The translations under genes were made by a program, and so were the position numbers. Below, piece by piece: positions 8,203 to 17,936 of a stretch of 64,000 nt of DNA (the first letter of the stretch is position 1; each line of letters starts with the position of its first letter). The notes under the pieces are model-generated. The model did no database searches. It saw only the letters and a program-made list of their open reading frames with translations, and was not told the DNA's origin. This DNA comes from Candidatus Thorarchaeota archaeon. GTDB lineage: Archaea > Asgardarchaeota > Thorarchaeia > Thorarchaeales > Thorarchaeaceae. The DNA lies in assembly GCA_029855935.1 (NCBI GenBank), contig JAGSHN010000004.1, positions 1-64,000 on the forward strand, read 5' to 3'.

Positions 8203-9912
8203 TCAACTCATCATTCTCAGCAGGTCGTCGACAGACCGGGTGTTGATAACGTCCTCTGCAGTGAGCCAGCCACGCCGGGCCTGCGCAACACCAAACCGGA
8301 GGTTCTCCAGCTCCTGAGTCCGATGCGAGTCTGTGTTGATGGCGATGAGCAGGCCCATCTCCTTGGCAAGACGAAGATTTGCATCGTTCAGGTCGAGACG
8401 AACGGGATGAGAGTTCAACTCCATTATCACCTGATTCTCACGGGCCGCCTCGAAGACTCTCTCAAGGTCAATCTCGATTCTAGGTCGACGTAGAAGCATC
8501 CGTCCGGTCGGATGACCAAGAATGTCGACGTGCCTGTTCCCAAGAGCTGTGACCACCCGTTCGGTCATCGTTGCGCGGTCGTCCTTCAGGTGGGAGTGCA
8601 CGGACGCCACCACAACATCCAGCTGAGAGAGGACGCTGTCATCAAGATCGAGCTCCCCACTGGGAAGAATGTCCACCTCGATTCCCTTCAGTATCCGGAC
8701 CCTCCAGCGTCCCGAGGCGTTCAGCTCATCTATCCGGTCCATCTGGCGGAGAAGTCCCCCCTCGTCAAGCCCGCCAGCAATAGTCAGGCTCTTGGAGTGG
8801 TCGGAGATGCAGAGATACTCGTGCCCCAGAACCTCTGCCGCTGTGACCATCTCCTCAAGCGTGTTGGCACCATCTGACTGATTGGTATGAACGTGAAGGT
8901 CACCCTTGATGTCGTTGGGGGAGATGAGAATAGGAAGCTCGTTCTTTTGAGCCGCCTCAATCTCACCACGATCCTCCCTGAGCTCCGGGGGGATGAACTG
9001 CAGGCCCAGCGTAGAATAGATGTCCTGCTCCTCTCGCCCGGCGACCATTCGGTCCTTGTCAAAGAGGCCATACTCATTTAGCCGTAGACCCTTCCGCATT
9101 GCAATTGACCTGAGGTGAACATTGTGGTCCTTGCTGCCAGTGAAGTACTGCAGTCCAGCACCATAGCTCTCTTCAGCCAGCAGTCTGAGGTCTACCTGAG
9201 TCCCTCCACGAAGCCGGACTGACGTCTTTGTATCGCCGTGGACAAGCACATCAGCGGTCTCTGGACTGTTCATCAAAGCTCCTGCCACAGCCTCGCCATC
9301 ATCAGCACACACCAGTATGTCGATGTCACCAATTGTCTCCTTCCGGCGCCTGACTGATCCCGCGATGTCGATTCGTTTCACTGGGACCTGCGACCTTATG
9401 TGTTCCACAAGGCTCTCAGCGAGGGCCAGAGCGTCAGAGAGGAGCACACGTGACATTCCTGCACGGACCAGCGCTATTCCCTCAGATATCTGTTCAATCG
9501 TCTTGGTCCCAATTCCGCGTAGACCCTTGAGGCGACCCTCACGGATGGCGGCCTCGAGAGAGTCTAGGTCGGTCACCCCCAGCGACTCGTAGAGCGTCTT
9601 GATTGTCTTGGGCCCCACACCGGGAATCGCCTCCAACTCGGCCACTTTGACTGGAATCTTCTCACGTAGTGCCTCCAGTTTCTCGATGCGGCCCGTGCGG
9701 AGGTATTCCTCAATCTTCTTGGCAATCGACTTTCCAACGCCCGGAATGTCTGTGAGCTCACCCCGTGCGGCTATGGACTCAATGTCCTCTCCAAGTGACG
9801 ACACCGCCCGCGCGGCCCGGGCATATGCCCGCGGCTTGAATCTGTCCTTGCCCTCGACCTCTAGGAGTATGCTCATCTCGTGGAGCAGCTGGGCAAGTTC
9901 TCTGTTCTTCAT
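8203..9912 (-). CDS. polX: PolX family DNA polymerase / PHP domain
   Basis: N-terminal HhH 'LEAIPGVGPKTIKTLYE', 'IGDIDILV', C-terminal PHP 'GDLHVHTNQSDGANTLEEM'. Start set at MKNRELAQ. Confidence 0.9.
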   Translation of the reverse strand: MKNRELAQLLHEMSILLEVEGKDRFKPRAYARAARAVSSLGEDIESIAARGELTDIPGVGKSIAKKIEEYLRTGRIEKLEALREKIPVKVAELEAIPGVGPKTIKTLYESLGVTDLDSLEAAIREGRLKGLRGIGTKTIEQISEGIALVRAGMSRVLLSDALALAESLVEHIRSQVPVKRIDIAGSVRRRKETIGDIDILVCADDGEAVAGALMNSPETADVLVHGDTKTSVRLRGGTQVDLRLLAEESYGAGLQYFTGSKDHNVHLRSIAMRKGLRLNEYGLFDKDRMVAGREEQDIYSTLGLQFIPPELREDRGEIEAAQKNELPILISPNDIKGDLHVHTNQSDGANTLEEMVTAAEVLGHEYLCISDHSKSLTIAGGLDEGGLLRQMDRIDELNASGRWRVRILKGIEVDILPSGELDLDDSVLSQLDVVVASVHSHLKDDRATMTERVVTALGNRHVDILGHPTGRMLLRRPRIEIDLERVFEAARENQVIMELNSHPVRLDLNDANLRLAKEMGLLIAINTDSHRTQELENLRFGVAQARRGWLTAEDVINTRSVDDLLRMMS

Positions 9913-10940
9913 CTGTCGTATGCCTCCCAGTCCTCTGACCACGGGTCGATGGACCTGACTGTGTCCACAACGGTGCGGATGTTGTCCTCGGGCGTGTCTT
10001 GGAAGATGACACAACCGGGCGCCACAATGAGTCTGCGCAGACCTGTTTCGCGCAACACTGAGAGGAGCTGTTCCTCTATCTCCTCCTTGGAGCCATTGCG
10101 CAGAATGCCAGTGTGATCAATTCCGCCAAGGACGGCCAGGTGCATCTGCTGCTTCGCCTCACGGAGACTGGGCGTCGCGCGCTGGTCCTCCCAGTTGATT
10201 GCGCTCACACCTGGGACTCGAGATATCTTGTCCAATCGTACACGTTCACCAGGCTCATGGGCGTGGAGATGGACCACAATGAAGTCAGAGCGATGACGGA
10301 CTCTTGAGATTAGTTTCAGCTGACTTGGCAGGACGAAGCGCTCGTAGAGTTCGGAGGAGATTGACCTGTCCGTTGAGTGTTGTGATGCAATGAACAGTCC
10401 GTCGGCACCAGCGTCGAGCGTGGCCAGCGCAAACTCCGTCATCACCGTCGTTATGACCTCCAGTGCACGCTCCATGAGATCGGGATGCGACTTGAGATAA
10501 TCAACTAGTGGCCCCTGGCATAACTTGTCAGCGACCATCGTGGGATCGAAGATTGTGGCCATTGTGGGAACCGTGTCCTGTGCGTACCGGTGTATCATCT
10601 CGACAGCGCGGACCTGCTCTCCAAACTCGCCAGCGTTCACATCCACTGGCTCTATGGTCTCCCAGTCACTGACATCTCTTACCCTGCACGACTTGCAGAC
10701 TGTAGAGCCGCTGACTGCACCCTCATAGACGGCCTCACAGCCCCAGTCCACGACAGGATAGCGACCGTGAAATGATATCTTGAGCAGGTCGTGTTGAAAC
10801 CTCCTATGAAGGTCTATCTCGGCGGTTGCAAGGCCCTCTGCAGTGCGGTCCCTCTCGGGATGGTGCTGCCACAAGGAGAGAGGTATGTGCTCGGGTAGCT
10901 CTCCCAGCAGCGCCTCTCTGACAAGCTCAAATCGCGTCAT
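9909..10940 (-). CDS. uroporphyrinogen decarboxylase (URO-D) family protein
   Basis: 'MTRFELVREALLGELPEHIPLSLWQHH', 'LDAGADGLFIASQHS', 'VHLHAHEPG'. Confidence 0.75.
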   Translation of the reverse strand: MTRFELVREALLGELPEHIPLSLWQHHPERDRTAEGLATAEIDLHRRFQHDLLKISFHGRYPVVDWGCEAVYEGAVSGSTVCKSCRVRDVSDWETIEPVDVNAGEFGEQVRAVEMIHRYAQDTVPTMATIFDPTMVADKLCQGPLVDYLKSHPDLMERALEVITTVMTEFALATLDAGADGLFIASQHSTDRSISSELYERFVLPSQLKLISRVRHRSDFIVVHLHAHEPGERVRLDKISRVPGVSAINWEDQRATPSLREAKQQMHLAVLGGIDHTGILRNGSKEEIEEQLLSVLRETGLRRLIVAPGCVIFQDTPEDNIRTVVDTVRSIDPWSEDWEAYDR

Positions 10941-11027
10941 GACATCTAGTCGAGAGCACCTGCGGGATAAAGAGAGTTGCGGAGCAGTCGCCAGCAGGCT
11001 CCCTGATGGAGAAACTCGACAAGAGCG

Positions 11028-12275
11028 TCACTCAAGAATGTCATCAATGATACGACCGAGGCGAGGATCGTCTCTGAACACCTCACCAATCTGTTTCTTG
11101 CCCACGGCAAGACGTATCTTCTTGGTGCGGCCGTACCGACCCTTCGAGATGACCGTCGTATTGATCAGACCCAGCATGTCGAGCTCTGAGATCAGGTCAG
11201 AGACTCGTCGCTGCGTGAGTGTGTCAAGTGATAGTGCCCGGGCCACCTCGGTGTAGACATTGAAGCACTCACCAGTGAAGATGTCCCGCTTGCCCCTCTT
11301 GGTGAGGGCATACACGGCGAAGAGCACGGCCTTGGACTGCATCGGCAGCGTCTTTATCGCCTCTGTCACACTGTCACGTTCGAGTATCTTCTGTGCCTCT
11401 CGGACGTGCTCTTGGGTGACCTTGTCATCACCCCTTCTCTCAGCGAGTTCGCCCGCCGTACGCAGGAGGTCGAGGGCACGACGAGCGTCCCCGTGTTCCT
11501 GTGCTGCCAGTGCCCCCACGAGATTGATGACACCCTCGTCGGCAATCACCCCATCATTGAACGCGAGCGATACACGCTGCTCGAGAATTCCTCGCAGCTC
11601 GACTGCATTATACGGTGGGAAGACCACCTCCTCCTCACCAAGGCTGCTCAGAACACGCGGGTCGAGCATCTCCTTGAACTTAAGGTCGTTACTAATACCG
11701 ATTATCGAGATGCGACTGCGTGTCAACTCCCCATTCATCCGTGTCAGACCATACAGGATGTCGTTGCCCTGACTCACGTCGCGTTTCAGCAGGCTGTCGA
11801 CCTCGTCCAGCACCACGACAAGGATGTTCTCCTCAGAGTCGAGCTTCGTCTTGAGCACCTTGCGGATCTCGTCAGTCGGCAGACCTGTGAACGGCACCTC
11901 CGAGCCGTCCGGCATTCGGGCCCCTATCTGTTCACATAGACTCCGCAGCACCCGGTAGTTCGTACCCACGATCCTGCAATTGACGAAGGCGCTCAATGGC
12001 GGGCGGACACCACTCTCGTTCGCCTTGGACACCAATGCCTTCAGCACGTATTTGGCGACCACCGTCTTTCCCGTCCCAGTCTTTCCGTAGCACAGAATGT
12101 TAGATGGCGGCGCACCACGGAGCGCTGGCCCGAGTATTGATGCGATCCTGCTCATCTGCTCATCACGATACGGGAGCTCGTCTGGGACAAACGTCGGCCT
12201 GAGAGCGTGCCGATTGCGGAATATTGACTGACCCTGAAGGAACTTGTCAAAGAGCTTGTCAAGGGGCTTCTCCAA
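11028..12275 (-). CDS. cdc6: Orc1/Cdc6-type replication initiator
   Basis: 'LPYRDEQMSRIASIL', Walker A 'CYGKTGTGKTVVAKYV', Walker B 'VVVLDEVDSLL', C-terminal wHTH. Confidence 0.93.
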   Translation of the reverse strand: MEKPLDKLFDKFLQGQSIFRNRHALRPTFVPDELPYRDEQMSRIASILGPALRGAPPSNILCYGKTGTGKTVVAKYVLKALVSKANESGVRPPLSAFVNCRIVGTNYRVLRSLCEQIGARMPDGSEVPFTGLPTDEIRKVLKTKLDSEENILVVVLDEVDSLLKRDVSQGNDILYGLTRMNGELTRSRISIIGISNDLKFKEMLDPRVLSSLGEEEVVFPPYNAVELRGILEQRVSLAFNDGVIADEGVINLVGALAAQEHGDARRALDLLRTAGELAERRGDDKVTQEHVREAQKILERDSVTEAIKTLPMQSKAVLFAVYALTKRGKRDIFTGECFNVYTEVARALSLDTLTQRRVSDLISELDMLGLINTTVISKGRYGRTKKIRLAVGKKQIGEVFRDDPRLGRIIDDILE

Positions 12276-12416
12276 CTTGAACTCTCAACTCCATCGGAAG
12301 AGAGGGTTGCTTCCAGTGTTTCCTATGGAGCTTGTGGAGCCGGCTCCCGAAATAAAGTCAAGTATTACGAACACCGCGAGGGGAGCTATGATTATTACCG
12401 AGAGGCGGGGGAGGAC

Positions 12417-13091
12417 ATGGCAGGCACAGTACGGGGAACTGCCAATCCAACGGAGATGAACTGCCTCTTGCGACTGCGAGAACTCGAGATGGCCCTTGAG
12501 AGAATCGAACGGAGGGAGCAGAGAGAGATCTCGCTTGAGGACTACCCGACACCAGCCCCCATAGCAGCTGCAATCCTCTACGCTGCAGAGATGGAACATG
12601 GTGACATCCGTGACAAGGTCGTGGTCGACCTCGGATGTGGCGATGGAATATTTGCGATAGGGGCAGCGATGCTGGGGGCCCGAGGGGTGATTGGGATCGA
12701 TGTGCAAAGCAAAGCCTTAAAGGTCTGCCAACGGAATTCAAGACTGCTAGGAACAGATGGCGTGACAGACTGGGTCCTTGGGGAGGTAACTTCTCTCGGA
12801 CTTAGAGATGTAGACACTGTGGTGAGCAATCCTCCCTTCGGGGTCAAGAAACGTGGAGCCGATGTCGCCTTCTTGACCAAGGCCCTGTCCATAGCCAAAG
12901 TGACATATAGCATTCACCTGGCAGGTGAGAAGAATAGAGAGTTCCTCAGGAGGAAGATTGAGGGTCTCGGAGGAAGAGTGACTCAGATCGAGACGTTCGA
13001 GTTTCCAATACCGAGGCTGTTCGAGTTCCACAGGAGAGAGCGACACAGGACGCAAGTGGACCTGTATAGAATAGAGAGTGTCAAGAGGTGA
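12417..13091 (+). CDS. METTL5-like rRNA (adenine-N6) methyltransferase
   Basis: 'VVDLGCGDGIFAIGAAMLGARGVIGIDV' and 'VVSNPPFGVKKRGADVAFL' with METTL5-type C-terminus. Confidence 0.8.
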   Translation: MAGTVRGTANPTEMNCLLRLRELEMALERIERREQREISLEDYPTPAPIAAAILYAAEMEHGDIRDKVVVDLGCGDGIFAIGAAMLGARGVIGIDVQSKALKVCQRNSRLLGTDGVTDWVLGEVTSLGLRDVDTVVSNPPFGVKKRGADVAFLTKALSIAKVTYSIHLAGEKNREFLRRKIEGLGGRVTQIETFEFPIPRLFEFHRRERHRTQVDLYRIESVKR

Positions 13092-13101
13092 GATTCCCAA
13101 G

Positions 13102-13860
13102 ATGGCAAACGTGAAGAGCGGTGACATTGTGGTACCGGGAGATCCTCTGTGTGTGATTGAAGAGTTCACCCCCAGCTTCGGGACCTATGAGGAGAATGGA
13201 GTGGTCTATGCGGCCACCTCCGGTGCCGTCGCTGTGGATGTCAAGAAGCGTGAGATACGGGTGGTGAATCCGGACGGCTCAATCCGACTATCACTCCCGG
13301 TGAAGGGGGATGTCCTGCTCGGAGAGGTCATCAATGTGTATGACCAAAGGGCCGAGGTGACGGTTGTCAAGCGCAATGACACGGACATTCACAATGCGCT
13401 GATAGGAGAGGTGCACATAAGCAATGTCACTCGGCGTTATGTCAAATCGATGTACGATGTGCTGCGCCCCAGTGACATAGTCAGAGCAAGAGCTCTGAAT
13501 ACCCATCAGATTCCCGTGCAGCTGAGTCTTGTCGGCCCCGAGTTCGGGGTCATCTATGCCAAGTGCAGCAAGTGTGGTTACCCGTTGACATACACTGCAC
13601 CAAACAATCTCATCTGTCTGCGATGCGAGAACAGAGAAACTCGCGAGACCGCAAATGACTATGGCCAGAGATTCGGTCTCGAGCCGCGGCCAGACCTTGC
13701 GCCTCGACGGAGAGCCCCTCGTGGACCTCCTAGAGGAAACCGCAGAACCAGGCCAATGGGACGACGAAGACTGCCACCGAGACAACAGCACGATGGACGA
13801 CGTCCACCACGAGGCAGATCAGCAGGACAGAGGACGGGCAGAGGTAGTAGGAGAAGATAA
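13102..13860 (+). CDS. csl4: exosome subunit Csl4 with Arg/Gly/Pro-rich C-terminal tail
   Basis: 'GDIVVPGDPLCVIEEFTPSFGTYEENGVVYA', S1 domain, zinc ribbon 'CSKCGYPL...NLICLRCENRE', then a basic tail from about 13684. Confidence 0.88.
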   Translation: MANVKSGDIVVPGDPLCVIEEFTPSFGTYEENGVVYAATSGAVAVDVKKREIRVVNPDGSIRLSLPVKGDVLLGEVINVYDQRAEVTVVKRNDTDIHNALIGEVHISNVTRRYVKSMYDVLRPSDIVRARALNTHQIPVQLSLVGPEFGVIYAKCSKCGYPLTYTAPNNLICLRCENRETRETANDYGQRFGLEPRPDLAPRRRAPRGPPRGNRRTRPMGRRRLPPRQQHDGRRPPRGRSAGQRTGRGSRRR

Positions 13861-13862
13861 AG

Positions 13863-14150
13863 ATGGAACCCAAGATCATCGAGAACAGCAGATACGAGAT
13901 CAAGTTTGAGGTAGTAGGGGAGGGTCACTCCTTCTGTAATCTGCTCCGCAAGACGCTCCTTGAGGAGCCAGCGGTGGAGTTCGCCGGATACAGCATTGAC
14001 CATCCACTCCTCTCCAACCCAGTATTCACCCTCAGGACGAAGCGTCGGCAGGCGAATGTCGTTCTGAGAGAGGCACTGGAGAAGATGCTCGCAAGGACCG
14101 AGGAGTTCAGAAAGAAGTTCAAACAGGCAGTCGCTGATAATGAGGTCTGA
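13863..14150 (+). CDS. rpoL: RNA polymerase subunit L (Rpb11-like)
   Basis: 'EGHSFCNLLRKTLLEEPAVEFAGYSIDHPLLSNPVFTLRT'. Confidence 0.9.
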   Translation: MEPKIIENSRYEIKFEVVGEGHSFCNLLRKTLLEEPAVEFAGYSIDHPLLSNPVFTLRTKRRQANVVLREALEKMLARTEEFRKKFKQAVADNEV

Positions 14151-14589
14151 GAGTCAGGGTGAGGATGACCCAGTCCCGGCGGACTGGTCAACACTTGTGA
14201 AGTCCAGCTCTGTTCGAGACATCATGGCCGACACCGGCTTGGCACAGATAGGCGACAATCTTGTCAACCTATGCTTCTCGGTGGCCAAGTCGCTTGTCAC
14301 CGGGAGAATGGTGGGCGAAAAGGTCAGCGACAAGGTCTTGGCAAGAGCAATAAGGGCCACACCACTGTATCAGCACGTTGGGCATCGTACTGATGCGGGC
14401 ACGGCGGGCGATGCCTACGAGGCCATAGTCGGTTACCTCTGGCTGACTGGTCGGACGACCGTTGGGGAGATTGTCGAGATTATTGCAAGACATCTCCATA
14501 TCGATGAGAAGATGAACAGAAGACAGCAGGCTGGAGCCGCGGCCGAGGCGCTGCGAAGGCTTGTCGAGACTCTATCGGAGAGGTTGTAG
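14140..14589 (+). CDS. RNase III-like domain protein
   Basis: 'QIGDNLVNLCFSVAKS' and 'GDAYEAIVGYLWLTG' resemble the two RNase III acidic motifs; no dsRBD. Confidence 0.6.
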   Translation: MRSESQGEDDPVPADWSTLVKSSSVRDIMADTGLAQIGDNLVNLCFSVAKSLVTGRMVGEKVSDKVLARAIRATPLYQHVGHRTDAGTAGDAYEAIVGYLWLTGRTTVGEIVEIIARHLHIDEKMNRRQQAGAAAEALRRLVETLSERL

Positions 14590-14683
14590 GACATCTGTGC
14601 GGCTCCAAGGCTGTTAGTGCCCTGTCAGAATCCTTAAGTTGGTTGACATTCCGCGGAGAGTCCAACAGATGAGGTACTGAGAG

Positions 14684-15013
14684 ATGGAGTTCTGCGACAA
14701 GTGTGGTGCGATGATGGTCCCCGTCACTCTTGAAGATGGGTCGAGGGTACTCAAGTGTCGTAGCTGTGGCACCATAAAGAAGATCAGTGGTGCAATGAGA
14801 GTTTCGCAGAAGCTGAGAAAGACACCCCGGGACAAGATAGTAGTAGTTGAGGATGAGAGTATCCCCATGCCCGTGACGAAGGCCACCTGTCCAAAGTGTG
14901 GGAATAACGAGGCATATTACTGGACACTGCAGACGCGCCGTGGCGATGAGGGCGCTACAGAGTTCTATAGATGTACAAAGTGCAAGTATACTTGGCGGAA
15001 CTATGGCGGCTAG
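14684..15013 (+). CDS. tfs: transcription factor S (TFIIS-like)
   Basis: Two zinc ribbons: 'CDKCGAMMVPV...CRSCG' and 'CPKCGNNEAYYWTLQTRRGDEGATEFYRCTKC'. Confidence 0.92.
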   Translation: MEFCDKCGAMMVPVTLEDGSRVLKCRSCGTIKKISGAMRVSQKLRKTPRDKIVVVEDESIPMPVTKATCPKCGNNEAYYWTLQTRRGDEGATEFYRCTKCKYTWRNYGG

Positions 15014-15070
15014 AGCGCCAAGGACGTACAGACTTATTACCAGAGCGCCAGTAACACCTGAGGAGAAGAG

Positions 15071-15448
15071 GTGCCCACCGTGAGCGATGACAGGAAGTAC
15101 AGGCCCCGTCCAGCAGCACCCTTTGTGACCGTCCGCTCTCTGTCAGATGACACATCCGGCCCGGTCCGCATCCTTGGCATAGTAATAGAGTCCAAGCCGG
15201 GAGTGGCAATAGTTCAGGACCTGCTTGATGATGTGGACAGGGCACAGTCGATTCGCGTGATAGTCGAGGGAGAACTTCAAGTCGAACACAAGTACATTGT
15301 GATGGGGGAGGTCACGAGGAAGAAGGGAGAGGATGGAGGCCTCCTGATCAGTGCAATCCTCGCTCACGATGTGAGCGACCTTGACGTGCGGGAGTTCAAA
15401 CGCGCACTGGAGCTCGAGAGAGAAGTGCATGCGTATCTCGTGCGGTGA
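15071..15448 (+). CDS. OB-fold-like protein of unknown function
   Basis: 125 aa; beta-rich 'GPVRILGIVIESKPGVAIVQD...IRVIVEGELQVEHKYIVMGEVTRK'; between tfs and pcn. Confidence 0.5.
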   Translation: MPTVSDDRKYRPRPAAPFVTVRSLSDDTSGPVRILGIVIESKPGVAIVQDLLDDVDRAQSIRVIVEGELQVEHKYIVMGEVTRKKGEDGGLLISAILAHDVSDLDVREFKRALELEREVHAYLVR

Positions 15449-15660
15449 GTCCGCTGATGCGAAAAGGGGCATGAGCAGATTAAAATGTGTGTTGGGCCGA
15501 AGGTGGGAGCGTTAGACAGTTGGGTTGTTCAAATACATCAGGCCCGACTATCACTTGAACGATACGGATAATGTGATGGAGAATTGCTGTCCAAAACGAC
15601 GGCCCGACGAACAGATGAAAGAACAGAAAAGGAAATGGAGTGCTGACTGGAGGAGCAGAA

Positions 15661-16413
15661 ATGTTTCACGCGACTCTCGATAGTACCAAGACGTGGAAGC
15701 AGATTGTGGATGCGCTGGCAACATTGCTCACGGAGGTTGTCTTCATCATCGATGATAAGGGGATATCGCTGTGCCAGCTTGACTCGTCAAAGGCTGCGAT
15801 GATCGACCTCAGCCTCCCCGCCGGAGTCTTTCAGGAGTATCAGTGTTCCCAGGAGCACGTGGTATGTCTCGACACGGACGAGCTCGTGAAGGTGAGCAAG
15901 AGGATGGCCGGGGACGATCACATAGAGTTCAGCCTTGACGACGATGCACAGAGATTCGAGATAAAGCTGATTGGACAGGCCGAGAGACGGTTCAGTTTTA
16001 TGCTTCTCACGCCTCCAGAGGAACGGCGGTCAAGCAAGCCCATGCCATACGATGTACGTGCAGAGATGTTTACCGATGCGTTCAAGCAGGCCATCAAGGA
16101 CATCAGTGTCATATCTAACCACGTGAGGATTCGCGCCGAGGAGGGCACCCTTGAGTTCAGAGGCGAGGGAAACCTTGGAGAGGCGCATGTCACTCTCAGG
16201 GTTGGAGAAGAGTCGCCACTGTACAGTCTTGAGATTGGCAGACCAGCCACGGCGATGTACTCTATGAGCTATCTTGCAAATATCTCGAAGGCGATGTCAA
16301 GCGACAGCCTCGTGTTACAGTTTGCGACCGACAAGCCGATTCAGATGGAGTTCGGAGTGGCCGAGGGAGGAACTATCAAGTTCATCCTTGCGCCGCGTAT
16401 TGAGAGAAGATAG
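15661..16413 (+). CDS. pcn: PCNA sliding clamp
   Basis: 'MFHATLDSTKTWKQIVDALATLLTEVVFIIDDKGISLCQLDSSKAAMIDL', C-terminal 'KPIQMEFGVAEGGTIKFILAPRIE'. Confidence 0.95.
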   Translation: MFHATLDSTKTWKQIVDALATLLTEVVFIIDDKGISLCQLDSSKAAMIDLSLPAGVFQEYQCSQEHVVCLDTDELVKVSKRMAGDDHIEFSLDDDAQRFEIKLIGQAERRFSFMLLTPPEERRSSKPMPYDVRAEMFTDAFKQAIKDISVISNHVRIRAEEGTLEFRGEGNLGEAHVTLRVGEESPLYSLEIGRPATAMYSMSYLANISKAMSSDSLVLQFATDKPIQMEFGVAEGGTIKFILAPRIERR

Positions 16414-16549
16414 ACGAATGGCAGGACGCACAACAAGACACATTGAAGGCGAGCCATCAGACTGACGTTTCTGCCAGCGCCATCCATACTCTGACCATCT
16501 GTCCGCAGAGGTAGACAAAGACCGCCCGCAGTAGCAGGAGCCCAAGGCG

Positions 16550-17932
16550 ATGCCCAACCGAGATGTCACAAAGAGGCAGAAGTTCCTACAACTGATGTTC
16601 CACCAGTACTACAAAGAGAACGCGAACACGGTGGACGCTCCCGATCGACTGAACATGCGAGAGTTCGCCTTTGAAACCTGGGAGTACACATGGAGATGTA
16701 CTCAGCGTACCGAAACCGATGAGAATGGACACTCCAGACGGGTGGGCTGCGGCTCAAGGGGGACATCGTTGCAGCGGGTGAGCACCTGCCCCAAGTGCGG
16801 GGCCCGTGGTGTCACCTCTACGAACTGGTTGCGCCATCTCGGATTCCGTACGGCCGATGCCCTCCGGAGAGAACTTGCATCACGTGCCCCCCACAGTGTG
16901 TATCACTCAGCGGCGTTCTACAGAGTGCCCGTCGCACGAAGTATGTACGAGAAGCAGTGGACAGGAGCTGAACTCGTCTTTGACATCGACGCCGACCATC
17001 TAGATTCGCCCTGCACTCACGACCACGACGGCTGGATCTGCGCGAATCCCGAGTGTCAGAGAACGGGTAGAGGAGATCCCCCGGAGATGGGCTGTCCGTC
17101 CTGCGGGCGAATGGACTTCATCACACGAAAATGGCTCTGTGACAGATGCATGGACGATGCAAAACGGCACACTCTAAAGGTCTTTGATGAGTTTCTCGTC
17201 AACGACTTTGGCATTGATAGCGACAGTCTGCAGCTGAACTACAGTGGTCATAGAGGGTATCATATACGCGTACGTGACCCCAGAGCCTTTGCAATCGACT
17301 CCACGGGCCGGGTTGAGATTGCGCAGGCTATTGTCGGAGCAGGTCTGGACGGTGCGCGGGTGATAGGAACCCTTGCGGGCATCCCAAGGGTGCCTCCAAG
17401 GAACGCGGCAGGATGGGGAGGCAGGCTTGCAGATGCGATTCTGGACTTTGTCAGGGATATCGACTCATATGAGGGCAGTCAGAGGTGGATGGCAAGGCTC
17501 AAGCAGCACAGGGAGAGGATTGTGAGAGAGTTGCTCAAAGAACCCCCAAACCTCTGGCGGGGGGCGGGAATTGGCGTGAAGTCCTGGCGGGAGATTGCGG
17601 AGATTGCAGCTACACGATATGGTGGGAAGATTGACATACCGGTCACACATGATGTGCATAGAGTGATAAGGTTGATAGGCAGCATCCACGGCAAGACCGG
17701 ATTCGTGGTCGCAGAACTCAACAGAGAGTCGATTGAGGCGTTCGATCCCTTCGGAAATGCCCTTGCCTTTGACGACAGTGTCCTACGCGTCCACACTCTG
17801 GGTGGTCTACTCGAGGTGCCCAGGTTTAGGATTGGTGACGAGATATATGGGCCGTTTGGCGATGAGGTGGTCGACCTGCCAATGAATGCTGCAATGTTCC
17901 TATTGTGCAAGGGGGCGGCCGTCCTTGAGTGA
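16550..17932 (+). CDS. priS: DNA primase small subunit
   Basis: 'FDIDADH', 'LQLNYSGHRGYHIRV', 'DVHRVIRLIGSIHGKTGF'. Confidence 0.93.
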   Translation: MPNRDVTKRQKFLQLMFHQYYKENANTVDAPDRLNMREFAFETWEYTWRCTQRTETDENGHSRRVGCGSRGTSLQRVSTCPKCGARGVTSTNWLRHLGFRTADALRRELASRAPHSVYHSAAFYRVPVARSMYEKQWTGAELVFDIDADHLDSPCTHDHDGWICANPECQRTGRGDPPEMGCPSCGRMDFITRKWLCDRCMDDAKRHTLKVFDEFLVNDFGIDSDSLQLNYSGHRGYHIRVRDPRAFAIDSTGRVEIAQAIVGAGLDGARVIGTLAGIPRVPPRNAAGWGGRLADAILDFVRDIDSYEGSQRWMARLKQHRERIVRELLKEPPNLWRGAGIGVKSWREIAEIAATRYGGKIDIPVTHDVHRVIRLIGSIHGKTGFVVAELNRESIEAFDPFGNALAFDDSVLRVHTLGGLLEVPRFRIGDEIYGPFGDEVVDLPMNAAMFLLCKGAAVLE

Positions 17933-17936
17933 TGAG

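Noticed and set aside
13655-13909. Overlapping acidic ORF in the +1 frame of the Csl4 tail
   Set aside because: Runs through the csl4 stop and rpoL start; kept only as a frameshift check for the Csl4 tail.
15449-15660. Possible C/D box sRNA upstream of pcn (gtgatgg ... ctga)
   Set aside because: C and D box matches are imperfect and C'/D' boxes are not convincing; likely leader sequence.
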